A stretch of 56,831 bases of DNA from contig NZ_BCNS01000090.1 in assembly GCF_001528745.1 (NCBI RefSeq), positions 1-56,831 on the forward strand, read 5' to 3'. Origin of the DNA: Marinobacterium profundum (GTDB taxonomy: Bacteria > Pseudomonadota > Gammaproteobacteria > Pseudomonadales > Balneatricaceae). The position numbers and the translations under genes are program-made. The notes beneath the pieces were generated by a model that saw only the letters and a program-made list of their open reading frames with translations, searched no databases and was not told the origin of the DNA. The first letter of the stretch is position 1; each line of letters begins with the position of its first letter. Shown in pieces: positions 12,915 to 20,829 of this stretch.

Positions 12915-13673
12915 TTAAAGCGAACCAGCCCCGGGCTTGGGGTCGAGTCGCAGGCGGATATGGGTGGCAATGGGCAGGTGGTCCGACAGACGCTCATCCA
13001 GCACGCGGGCATCAATGACATCGATCCTGGGCGTTGCCAGCACATGATCAAGCGAACGCTTGGGGCGCCAGCTCGGAAAGGTTTCGCCATTGTGCAGCGT
13101 GCGAAGTGCCGCATTGCGGATACCGGGGTGGGCATGAAGCTCAGGCAGATCACAATTGAGGTCACCCAGCAGCAGGGTGTCGTTATCGTTGCCGATCAAC
13201 TCTGCCAGAAAATACAGCTGTCGGGCCCGGGTCTGGCGGCCCAGGGCCAGGTGCGCAATGATCAGGCGCAGGGGCGCGTAACCTGGTGGCCTCACCTCCA
13301 CTTCCAGGGCGCCACGGCCCGGCAGACGGCCAGGCAGGGGGTGGAACTGTATTTCCCGCAATGGCCAGCGCGACAGGCAGCCCAGGCAATGGCGGGCAAA
13401 GGGCGCCAGGTCCCGGGTAATGGCGGCGTGCCAGTACGGGAAGCCGGCGCGTTCTGCCAGATGAGCCACCTGATTCAGCTGGGCCGTGCGCAGGCTGCCG
13501 GCATCGCACTCTTGCAGTGCGACCACGTCAAAGTGACTGGCCAGCTCCGCAATGCGCTCCAGATTATTGCGTGCACCCCGAGTCGGTAGCAGATGCTTCC
13601 AGGACCTGGTTACATAGTGCATATAGCTTGAGGTCTGCAGGCCGACCTGGATATTCAGCGTTAGCACGCGCAT
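12915..13673 (-). CDS. Endonuclease/exonuclease/phosphatase (EEP) family protein
   Basis: The protein starts most plausibly at MRVLTLNIQVG (ATG 13673-13671), which is 252 residues; an upstream in-frame ATG at 13718 would add 15 residues. The EEP fold motifs occur in order: LTLNIQ, ALQECD (metal-binding Glu), LIIAHLALG, LLLGDLNCD (Asp/Asn pair), RSLDHVL and SDHLPI (catalytic Asp-His). The family includes DNA-repair nucleases, phosphodiesterases and sphingomyelinase-like enzymes, and the sequence does not fix the substrate. No signal peptide is visible, suggesting a cytoplasmic location. Its stop codon abuts heptamer array 1. Confidence 0.85.
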   Translation of the reverse strand: MRVLTLNIQVGLQTSSYMHYVTRSWKHLLPTRGARNNLERIAELASHFDVVALQECDAGSLRTAQLNQVAHLAERAGFPYWHAAITRDLAPFARHCLGCLSRWPLREIQFHPLPGRLPGRGALEVEVRPPGYAPLRLIIAHLALGRQTRARQLYFLAELIGNDNDTLLLGDLNCDLPELHAHPGIRNAALRTLHNGETFPSWRPKRSLDHVLATPRIDVIDARVLDERLSDHLPIATHIRLRLDPKPGAGSL

Positions 13674-13919
13674 CTGGCCTTCGCGGCGCTGAAATGGAAA
13701 AACTGGGGAGTTAGGCATGTCACGCTCAAGTATGCGTTGCCCCCGCCAAAGCGCAAGGCTGATTCCGCTCTGGGCTCTGGTGAGCGATGTGCTAAAGGTG
13801 CAGTGGCGTGAGCGCTGCGATGAAAGGTGATTGCCAAGGGGAAGGCAGAGTCTGATACTGGCAGCTGCCGTAGCGCCCGGTGACGGAACTTCAGTCGCGC
13901 ATCAAAACCAGGATGGTTT

Positions 13920-15131
13920 ATGTCAGAGTCAGGTTCGTCTCCCATTGTGCCCCCGGCATCTGCCTTCAATGCCAATGTGGTTCTGCTGTCGCTGTGTCAG
14001 GCGCTGCTCGGTACCGGCAATATTCTGTTAATTTCGGTCAATGCGCTGATTGGCAAGGAGTTGGCGCCATCGGTGGCGCTGATTACCCTGCCCATGGCGA
14101 TGCAGTTTGTCGGCCTGATGGTGGCGACGATACCGGCCTCACTGATCATGCAGCGCATTGGTCGCAAGAACGGCTTTTATCTGGGCAACCTGATCGGCCT
14201 GCTGGGGGCGGCCTGCAGTGGTATTGCGCTGGTCGAGGCGAGTTTCTGGGGCTTTAATCTCGGCACCTTTCTGCTGGGTATAGGTATCGGTTTTGGCATG
14301 CTGTACCGCTTTGCCGCCATAGAAGCGGCACCTGCAGGGCAGCAGAGTCGGGCGATATCTCTGGTCATGGCAGGCGGTGTGCTGGCGGCTGTGCTGGGCC
14401 CGAATCTCGCCATTCACAGTCGTGCCTGGTTTACGGATACCCCTTTTCTGGGTGCCTTTATCGGACTCTTCGGGCTCTATTGTCTGGCGCTGGTGCTGCT
14501 GCGTTCGGTGCGCCTGGCGGTGGTGTCGGCGAACCTGTCGGATGAACAGCCGCGGCCGCTGGGTACTATCGTGCGCCAACCGGTGTTCGTGATGGCGGTG
14601 GTCGCAGGCATGGTTAGCTACGCGGTGATGAACCTGCTGATGAGTGCCACCCCCCTGGCCATGATTCGCCAGGGTTTCAGCTTCAGCGATGCAGCCCAGG
14701 TTATTCAGTGGCATGTGCTGGGGATGTTTGTACCGGCATTTTTTACCGGGCACCTGGTGGAGCGCTTTGGCGCTCCGGCGATGATGCTGGCTGGCGGCGC
14801 TCTGATGCTGCTTTGTATGCTGGTGAATCTGTTGGGCCAGAGTCACTGGCATTTCTGGCTGGCGCTGGTGCTGCTGGGGGTTGGCTGGTGTTTCATGTTT
14901 ATCAGCGCGACCTCCTTTCTGACCCGCGCCTACAGGCCCGCCGAAAAGGCCCGTACTCAGGCGGCCAACGAGTTTCTGGTGTTCAGCAGCGTAGCGCTGT
15001 CGGCTCTGGGTGCTGGCTGGCTTGAAGCATCCCTTGGCTGGGAGCTGATGAACTGGCTGATGCTGCCGGTAGTGCTGGCGGCCATGTTGATGATCGCCTG
15101 TCTGACCCAATATCGGCAGGTAGCAGTTTGA
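13920..15131 (+). CDS. Major facilitator superfamily permease
   Basis: A 403-residue integral membrane protein with about 12 hydrophobic segments. The cytoplasmic loop after segment 2 reads IMQRIGRKNGF, an MFS motif-A variant, and the corresponding second-half loop reads LVERFGAP. A polar central loop (about residues 205-220) separates the halves. The start ATG follows AGGAT. Nothing in the sequence identifies the substrate, and the neighbours differ in function. The stop codon is followed at once by heptamer array 2. Confidence 0.85.
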   Translation: MSESGSSPIVPPASAFNANVVLLSLCQALLGTGNILLISVNALIGKELAPSVALITLPMAMQFVGLMVATIPASLIMQRIGRKNGFYLGNLIGLLGAACSGIALVEASFWGFNLGTFLLGIGIGFGMLYRFAAIEAAPAGQQSRAISLVMAGGVLAAVLGPNLAIHSRAWFTDTPFLGAFIGLFGLYCLALVLLRSVRLAVVSANLSDEQPRPLGTIVRQPVFVMAVVAGMVSYAVMNLLMSATPLAMIRQGFSFSDAAQVIQWHVLGMFVPAFFTGHLVERFGAPAMMLAGGALMLLCMLVNLLGQSHWHFWLALVLLGVGWCFMFISATSFLTRAYRPAEKARTQAANEFLVFSSVALSALGAGWLEASLGWELMNWLMLPVVLAAMLMIACLTQYRQVAV

Positions 15132-15270
15132 GAGCAGGGTGAAAGGTGCGAAGTGTGAGGGGTAAGAGCAGGGGCGAGGTGCGAGAGGCTAGAGGTAAGA
15201 GCAGGGGCGAGGTGCGAGAGGCGAGGGGCGAGGGGCGAGAAAAATGGGCAAGGAGCCAAGGCAAGAGAAG
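15132..15270. repeat. Heptanucleotide repeat array 2 with an internal 29-bp direct repeat
   Basis: Purine-rich units of the same GGKGCGA type fill the 3' flank of the MFS gene, with the purine strand in the sense of that gene. A 29-nt segment is repeated exactly at 15161-15189 and 15194-15222 (33-nt spacing). The array ends in a run GGGGCGA-GGGGCGA-GAAAAAT and decays into GGGCAAGGAGCCAAGGCAAG. Confidence 0.85.
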
Positions 15271-15357
15271 TAACGGGTGTTTGGATTTCACATGGCACTC
15301 ACACACAGGTGCTTATGCTCTGGTCGCATAGTCCTGCTGCCATGAGTAAGTATTGCC

Positions 15358-17091
15358 ATGAATACCCCTTTGCTAGTATCCCGGCTGAAAGGCCTGAAGC
15401 TGACGCTGTCCAGTGGCCAGTTTCGGCTCTTGCTCTGTGCCGTATTGGCGCTTTTTTATAATGCCCCTCTGTGGCAGCTGATATCGGCGCAGCCGGCATC
15501 AAGTCAGATTGCAGGCTGGCTGTTTATCGCGGCCTTTTTCAGCTTTATGGTCGCCGTGTTGCAGTTTTGCCTGACTCTGGTCGGATTTCGTCAGGTTCTC
15601 AAACCCCTGGCTGTCTTTTTGCTGCTCAGTGCCAGTGGGGTGACTTATTTCATGCACAGCTACGGCATTCTGGTGGACCGCAGCATGGTGCAAAACCTGT
15701 TTGAAACCGATACCGCCGAAGCCTCCGAGCTGCTCAATGCCGGCCTGGTACTGCACCTGTTGCTGTCCGGTGTGCTGCCGGCACTGCTAGTCATGAGTAT
15801 TCGCATTCGTTACCGACCGCTATTTGCCGAGCTCAGGGGCAGGGCAGCGGCACTGTTTTTGTGCCTGATGGTGATTGGTGCCAACGGTGTGCTGTTCTAC
15901 AAGGACTATTCATCGCTGTTTCGCAATAACCGCCAGATCCGCAATATGGCGGTACCCTCCAATTATCTCTACTACGGTACCCGTTACCTGATGGGCGCCT
16001 ATGACCCGGCAAGTGTGCCCTTGCAGCGCCTGGGGGAAGATGCTCGCCAGGTGGCGGAGCCTATTGCGGGTGCCAAGCGCAAACTGCTGGTACTGGTGGT
16101 GGGCGAAACTGCCCGGGCGATGAACTTTGGCCTCAATGGTTACGCGCGGGATACCAATCCGCAACTCGATACCCTGCCGGTGGTGAGTTTCCAGGAGGCC
16201 GCATCCTGTGGCACCAGTACGGCGGAGTCCCTGCCGTGCATGTTTTCCCTCAACGGTCGGGAGGCGTACGACAAGGCGGCGGAAAGTCACCGCGAAAACC
16301 TGCTGGATGTATTACAGCATGCGGGTGTCAAGGTGCTGTGGCGGGATAACAACTCCGGTTGCAAGGGCGTCTGTGATCGGGTGGAAAGTCAGGAAACCGC
16401 AGTGTTTGAGTTGCCGGAATTCTGTGTGGCAGATGAGTGCTACGACGAAGGCATGCTCAGCGCCCTGGATGATTATCTGAAAAGCACGGCAGGGGATGCG
16501 GTCATAGTGCTGCATCAGAAGGGCAGTCATGGCCCGGCCTATTATCTGCGTTACCCGCAGCAGTTTGAGAAGTTTACCCCTGTGTGTCGCAGCACCCAGC
16601 TGCAGTCGTGCAGCGAGGCCGAAATTCGCAATGCCTACGACAATAGCATCCTCTATACGGACTACTTTTTGAGCCGTGTAATCGGGTTCCTCAAAAGCGA
16701 ACAACAGGGCTTTGATACCGCCATGCTCTATATGTCGGATCACGGCGAATCCCTGGGCGAGGGTAATATTTACCTGCACGGCATGCCCTATATGTTTGCA
16801 CCGCAGGAGCAGACCCATGTGCCCTTTATGGCCTGGCTGTCCGATAGCATGCAGCTGCGCACCGGGCTGGATGCCAATTGCCTGGGCGCAAAGAGTGCAC
16901 AGGCTTTGAGTCATGACAATCTGGCCCACTCGGTGCTGGGGTTAATGGGGGTTGCAACCTCTGTGTACCAGCCTGAGCTGGATATCTTTGGCGACTGCCG
17001 TCAGCCACTGCCCACCGGTACTGTGCAGCAGCAGACACCGCCTGCGATCGATCAGTTTGAGAGCGCGCATCCGAGTCAGGGACCCGCCTGA
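15358..17091 (+). CDS. eptA: EptA/MCR-type lipid A phosphoethanolamine transferase
   Basis: An inner-membrane enzyme of 577 residues that moves phosphoethanolamine from phosphatidylethanolamine to lipid A phosphates at the periplasmic face, lowering negative charge and cationic-peptide binding. Five membrane segments occupy about residues 20-195. The periplasmic alkaline-phosphatase-like domain has metal and catalytic residues in family order: Glu250 (VGETAR), nucleophile Thr288 in CGTSTAESLPCM, HQKGSHGPAYY, Asp461-His462 (SDHGES) and His474 (LHGMPY). Several Cys pairs expected for disulfides are present (SGCKGVC, VADEC, CRSTQLQSC). It faces a two-component system and two PAP2 phosphatases on the opposite strand. 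Family members in the MCR group give polymyxin resistance when expressed; this copy is chromosomal and shows no mobile flanks. Confidence 0.94.
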   Translation: MNTPLLVSRLKGLKLTLSSGQFRLLLCAVLALFYNAPLWQLISAQPASSQIAGWLFIAAFFSFMVAVLQFCLTLVGFRQVLKPLAVFLLLSASGVTYFMHSYGILVDRSMVQNLFETDTAEASELLNAGLVLHLLLSGVLPALLVMSIRIRYRPLFAELRGRAAALFLCLMVIGANGVLFYKDYSSLFRNNRQIRNMAVPSNYLYYGTRYLMGAYDPASVPLQRLGEDARQVAEPIAGAKRKLLVLVVGETARAMNFGLNGYARDTNPQLDTLPVVSFQEAASCGTSTAESLPCMFSLNGREAYDKAAESHRENLLDVLQHAGVKVLWRDNNSGCKGVCDRVESQETAVFELPEFCVADECYDEGMLSALDDYLKSTAGDAVIVLHQKGSHGPAYYLRYPQQFEKFTPVCRSTQLQSCSEAEIRNAYDNSILYTDYFLSRVIGFLKSEQQGFDTAMLYMSDHGESLGEGNIYLHGMPYMFAPQEQTHVPFMAWLSDSMQLRTGLDANCLGAKSAQALSHDNLAHSVLGLMGVATSVYQPELDIFGDCRQPLPTGTVQQQTPPAIDQFESAHPSQGPA

Positions 17092-17157
17092 GGGGTATCG
17101 CCTAAGTCAAAATCGCATGAATTCTATGGCATGAGTGCCAGGGTATGAAGAACAGCG

Positions 17158-17193
17158 CAGAAGCCTCGGCCGGGAGACTGGTCGGGGCTTCTG
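17158..17193. terminator. Hairpin between convergent eptA and sensor-kinase genes
   Basis: CAGAAGCC (17158-17165) pairs with GGCTTCTG (17186-17193), and inner TCGGCC pairs imperfectly with GGTCGG. Only a short T-run follows on the + strand (CGTTT), so termination strength is uncertain. Its placement between two convergent stops fits a shared terminator. Confidence 0.65.
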
Positions 17194-17274
17194 CGTTTGG
17201 GGCGGCACTACCGGACAGGGTTGGATGCACTGAGGCTTTGGCGGCCTCAGGGAGCAGGAACAGTCGTGAAACTT

Positions 17275-18480
17275 TCAGGCTGGTACGAATACCAGCCTGG
17301 CGCTGAACTGCTGCGGCGTTTGCTCCAGCTCGAAACGGCAGTTGGCCTGGACGCAGAGCTGTTCCACTATCATGAGGCCATAGCCATGGCTGTCCCGCTC
17401 GTCTGGGGGGATATCGCCAATGCGGTTCTGAATCAGCAGGCTGTCGCTGTCGTTGCTAATGGCGATATCGCCGCTACCGTGGACCAGGGCATTGCGCAGC
17501 AGGTTGTCGATTATCACCGACAGAATAAAAGGCGGCACAGGCCAGTTGCAGGGCGCCAGTGTCAGTGAAGAAACGCGGGCCCGCAAATCCGGGTGGGTAC
17601 CCAGGCGTTCCTCGATCAGGGCCTGCAGCCCTGCCTGATTGACCGGCGTGGTGCTGCTGGTCTTGCCCTCACGGCCGAGCCAGAGAAAGGCCTCGATCAG
17701 TTGACTCATGCGGGTTGTGGCATCGTCGATGCGCTTCAGAGCGCGCTGGCTGAGCTTATCGGCGGGCAGGGTTTCACGCAGCAGGTCGGCCGAGCTGCGA
17801 ATGACCATCACCGGCGAGCGCAGCTCATGGCTGGAAAAACGGGTGAAGTCCCGCTCGCGCTGGATAAAGTCCGACACCCGTTCGAGCAGGGAGGCGAACT
17901 GGCGGCTCATAAAGCCGATCTCGTCGTTGCGCTGCAGTGGCTCAAGCCGTGGGTTGGTGGGGTCTATGTCGGCCAGCTGGCGGCTGAGTTGGCGGATGGG
18001 GACTGTCAGATGCCAGGCAATCAGCAATGTCAGCCCCATGGCGCCAAAGGTGATCAGGATAATACCGCCCATGATCAGGCCGACCTCGGCAGCTTCCTGG
18101 GCCTCGCTTTCGATCACTTCTTCCAGTGACTCCAGCACCATGTAATAGAACTCACCGGTAGCCGGGTGCGGGCGAATGACCAGCAGATCGTCGTTGGGCA
18201 GCTCGTGAGTGCCCTCTGTCGTGAACGCCTGCAGCTCTTGGGGCAGCAGGTCCTGACTGGCATAGAAGTGCAGAATATCGAAAAACTTGAGAGTCTCGGA
18301 CGGCGCTTCGCTGACCAGTACGCGATCGACCTGGGCGCCTATATAGTTGCTGAAGCGCTGCATGCTTTCGGATTCGATGCGCTCGATGATATGCCAGCCC
18401 ACCAGCCAGTACAGGCTCATGAGCAGGCAGGTCGAAAGCCCGATGGTGAGCAGTATTCTGCGGCTAAAGCTCTGTTTCAT
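17275..18480 (-). CDS. Membrane sensor histidine kinase
   Basis: A 401-residue kinase. Membrane helix 1 spans about residues 10-30. A periplasmic sensor segment of about 100 residues, rich in acidic residues near its end (ESLEEVIESEAQEAAE), leads to membrane helix 2 (about 132-156). HAMP (about 157-212), a dimerisation domain with the phosphoacceptor His in FSSHELRSPVMVIR, and an ATPase domain with N-box IIDNLLRNALVHG and G-box HGYGLMIV follow. The start overlaps the end of the response-regulator gene by 17 nt. The acidic periplasmic stretch and nearby EptA/PAP2 genes suggest sensing of metal ions or cationic peptides as PmrB does, but this is inference. Confidence 0.92.
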   Translation of the reverse strand: MKQSFSRRILLTIGLSTCLLMSLYWLVGWHIIERIESESMQRFSNYIGAQVDRVLVSEAPSETLKFFDILHFYASQDLLPQELQAFTTEGTHELPNDDLLVIRPHPATGEFYYMVLESLEEVIESEAQEAAEVGLIMGGIILITFGAMGLTLLIAWHLTVPIRQLSRQLADIDPTNPRLEPLQRNDEIGFMSRQFASLLERVSDFIQRERDFTRFSSHELRSPVMVIRSSADLLRETLPADKLSQRALKRIDDATTRMSQLIEAFLWLGREGKTSSTTPVNQAGLQALIEERLGTHPDLRARVSSLTLAPCNWPVPPFILSVIIDNLLRNALVHGSGDIAISNDSDSLLIQNRIGDIPPDERDSHGYGLMIVEQLCVQANCRFELEQTPQQFSARLVFVPA

Positions 18481-19162
18481 TCGAATCTGTATCCCCTGGG
18501 AGTATCAGTCGAAAGCCGATGCCGCGCACCGTGGTGAGCATGGGCTGACTGAAGGGTTTGTCCAGCTGCATGCGCAGCTGATACAGCAGTGAGCGCAGGG
18601 CGTCGCTGTTTGGGAGGTCGTCGCCCCACAGCAGTTGTTCCAGCTCTTCGCGGGGCACGGCACGGGGCGCCTTGGCGACCAGATGCTTGAGCAACTTGAA
18701 AGACTGGGCAGTGAGGCTTAGGGGGCGGCCCTCGCGACTGGCGGTGGCCTGTTCTACATCCAGCATCAGGGGGCCAAAGGACAGGCGACGCAGCATCTGG
18801 CGCGATTCGCGTTTGCTCAGGGCTTCAACCCGGCACACCAGCTCCGCCATGGCGAAGGGCTTGACCAGGTAATCGTCTGCGCCGGACTTAAATCCGCGCA
18901 CCTTGTCGTCCAGCGTATCCAGCGCAGTGAGAAAGAGTATGGGCGTGGTGACACCCAGTGCGCGCAGCTGTTCGCAGGCCGAGAGCCCGCTAACCCTGGG
19001 CATCATGATATCGAGTATCAGTACGTCGTACTGATGCTGACGACACAGCTCAAGCACCTGAGCACCGTGGCTGGCGCAGTCGGTTTCGATGCCGCGCCAC
19101 TGAAGGAAGTCCGCAATGCCCGCGAGTATGTTGGCATCGTCGTCGGCAACCAGCACATTCAT
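18464..19162 (-). CDS. OmpR-family response regulator
   Basis: A 232-residue regulator with a receiver domain (acidic pocket DDD near residues 7-9, phosphoacceptor Asp in LILDIMMP, Thr in FLTAL, Lys in YLVKPF). The C-terminal winged helix (about 130-225) includes LTAQSFKLLKHLV and LLYQLRMQLDKPF, ending in TTVRGIGFRL. It is co-transcribed with the overlapping kinase gene. The PAP2 genes lie directly upstream, 33 bp away. Likely targets are the flanking envelope genes, by analogy with PmrA. Confidence 0.93.
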   Translation of the reverse strand: MNVLVADDDANILAGIADFLQWRGIETDCASHGAQVLELCRQHQYDVLILDIMMPRVSGLSACEQLRALGVTTPILFLTALDTLDDKVRGFKSGADDYLVKPFAMAELVCRVEALSKRESRQMLRRLSFGPLMLDVEQATASREGRPLSLTAQSFKLLKHLVAKAPRAVPREELEQLLWGDDLPNSDALRSLLYQLRMQLDKPFSQPMLTTVRGIGFRLILPGDTDSNETEL

Positions 19163-19195
19163 AGCATCAAGGGTTCCTGCTTTGTCACAGCATGA

Positions 19196-20053
19196 TTAGG
19201 AGCCGGAAGTCCCGGCGCAAATGCGACTGTAGCAGAATTGTGGCCCAGTGGGCTTGGGCCACAAGCGCCAGCGGTACAGAATCAGCGCGCTGAACCAGCA
19301 GATGGCCAGGGTCCAGAGGTCGTGGGAGATAAAGTGGGCACCGCGCAGCTGCTGCGAAATGCCAAATATAAGCCCCAGTCCCAGCCCCGGCAGTAGCGCC
19401 AGGTGTCTATAGCACCGGGATGGCGCCGAGCTGTCACTGAAATGGTGCAGGGCAAGGAAGTAGAGTGCGACCCAGGCATAGCCTGCGCTGGCGTGTCCTG
19501 CGGGGAAGCAACTGCCACCGCTGGCTGTTGCAGGATCCAGGCTGAAAAGGGAGTGGTAGATGCGATCGGCGCCGTAGCGTTGCAGGCTCCAGGGGCAGTC
19601 GAGCCCGGTGAGGCGCTTGGCGATATTGACGAGAAGCACGCTGCACAGCACGGCGCTGATCAGATAGCTCAAGCCAGGTCGCCAGTGGCGCAGGCTTGGG
19701 CGTATCCAGCTCAGGCCCCAGCCCAGCAGGGTGATAAACAAGAGCCCAAAACTCAGCAGTCGGCCACCGTTATGGATAATCCCGGCTGTGATCCAGTGTT
19801 CGCGCAGCGCCCACTGCTGACCTTCCAGCCGGTACAGCAGGTCTCCCAACTTTAGATCCAGCTCCCAGATTTCCAGCAGTGCCACGCCAAGTAGGAACAG
19901 CACTAGCGGGATGAGCCCGAGCTGGCGCCAGCGCAGTGGCGCGGCACTGCGCTGCAAGACGCTGGCCGCAGCAATGGTGTCGCCGGTTTTCAGTAGCGCG
20001 TGCTGCAATGAATGGCGCTGTAGTGGTGGACTCAGTGGCTCATGGCGGCTCAT
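19196..20053 (-). CDS. PAP2-family membrane phosphatase with variant motif 1
   Basis: A 285-residue protein starting at ATG 20053, which overlaps the stop of the upstream PAP2 gene by 4 nt (ATGA). Several membrane segments are visible. The PAP2 motifs are modified: KRLTGLDCPW stands for KxxxxxxRP, FPAGHASAGY for PSGH, and LRGAHFISHDLWT supplies the last Arg-His-Asp set. This CPW/PAGH form is seen in a bacterial PAP2 subgroup often found near lipid A regulators, which includes lipid-phosphate phosphatase candidates. With eptA and the two-component genes it may remove phosphate from lipid A or undecaprenyl diphosphate. The substrate is not shown by sequence. Confidence 0.85.
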   Translation of the reverse strand: MSRHEPLSPPLQRHSLQHALLKTGDTIAAASVLQRSAAPLRWRQLGLIPLVLFLLGVALLEIWELDLKLGDLLYRLEGQQWALREHWITAGIIHNGGRLLSFGLLFITLLGWGLSWIRPSLRHWRPGLSYLISAVLCSVLLVNIAKRLTGLDCPWSLQRYGADRIYHSLFSLDPATASGGSCFPAGHASAGYAWVALYFLALHHFSDSSAPSRCYRHLALLPGLGLGLIFGISQQLRGAHFISHDLWTLAICWFSALILYRWRLWPKPTGPQFCYSRICAGTSGS

Positions 20054-20652
20054 GCCAGCACCCAGCCGCGACGAATCAGCGGTGCAGCCAGCAGGCGATA
20101 GACTCTTTGCAGTGGCAGGAGCAGGTGCTGCTCGAGTGGCTGCGGCCAGGCATGCATAACGGCGGCACTGAAGGCACCCATTAATAAGGCACCCAGCATA
20201 TCCAGCGGAAAGTGAACGCCCAGATAGACCCGCGCCCAGGCGACCAGAGAGGCTGGTAGTAGCAACCACAGGCCCCAAGCGCGTAACTGTGGGCTCAGCA
20301 TCAGGCTGCAGGCGATCGCCATAAACAGAGTGAAATGATCACTGGGGAAGGAGCTTTCGATGGCGTGGGGCAGCAGCGTCTGGCCCAGCGGAATTTCAAA
20401 TGGCCTGGGGTGGTACCAGAACAGGGCTATGACCTGATTCAGCCCCAGGCCAAGACCTGCCGCCAGGGCTGCACCGAGCAGCGCCAGTCGTGTGCGCTGG
20501 CCGCCGTAGAGCCAACCCAGGCCAAGGCCCGCTGGCAGCAGCCAGATCAGATCGCGCGCGGCGATACGGCTGAGCAGCAGTTGCCAGGGCTGTGGGTCGA
20601 CGGCATTGATCCACAGGAACAGAGTCTGGTTGAGGGTTTCCAGTGAGTTCAT
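20050..20652 (-). CDS. PAP2-family undecaprenyl-diphosphatase (BcrC-like)
   Basis: A 200-residue membrane protein starting at MNSLETLNQ (ATG 20652). Motif 1 is the start of FWYHPRPF (HPRPF), motif 2 is SSFPSDHFTLFMAIA, and motif 3 is ARVYLGVHFPLDMLG. These closely resemble BcrC-type undecaprenyl-diphosphatases, which recycle the cell-wall lipid carrier at the outer face of the inner membrane. It overlaps the next PAP2 gene by 4 nt, so both should be made together. The longer frame up to 20796 is not supported because the extension is Arg/Pro-rich and lacks a ribosome site. Confidence 0.87.
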   Translation of the reverse strand: MNSLETLNQTLFLWINAVDPQPWQLLLSRIAARDLIWLLPAGLGLGWLYGGQRTRLALLGAALAAGLGLGLNQVIALFWYHPRPFEIPLGQTLLPHAIESSFPSDHFTLFMAIACSLMLSPQLRAWGLWLLLPASLVAWARVYLGVHFPLDMLGALLMGAFSAAVMHAWPQPLEQHLLLPLQRVYRLLAAPLIRRGWVLA

Positions 20653-20829
20653 CGTTGCTTTGGTTTCCTGTCTTGAGTCCGCACTTATGGCAGGCACACT
20701 AGCAGCGCCCCTGTGAGTCCAGTGTGAAATCCGTGGCACATTAGCCCTGTAATGGCCCTTCGGGGGTACTGGGCTCGCGACTGGGACTGGCAGCAACTAT
20801 CCTAAGGTCAGGCTAAAGGAGGTGTTGCC

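Noticed and set aside
14139-15110. 323-codon minus-strand frame opposite the MFS gene
   Set aside because: Antisense shadow dominated by His/Gln repeats, typical of the reverse of Leu/Ala-rich membrane segments.
15358-17091. eptA as an acquired mobile mcr resistance gene
   Set aside because: No insertion sequence or plasmid feature flanks it, and it sits beside matching chromosomal regulatory genes.
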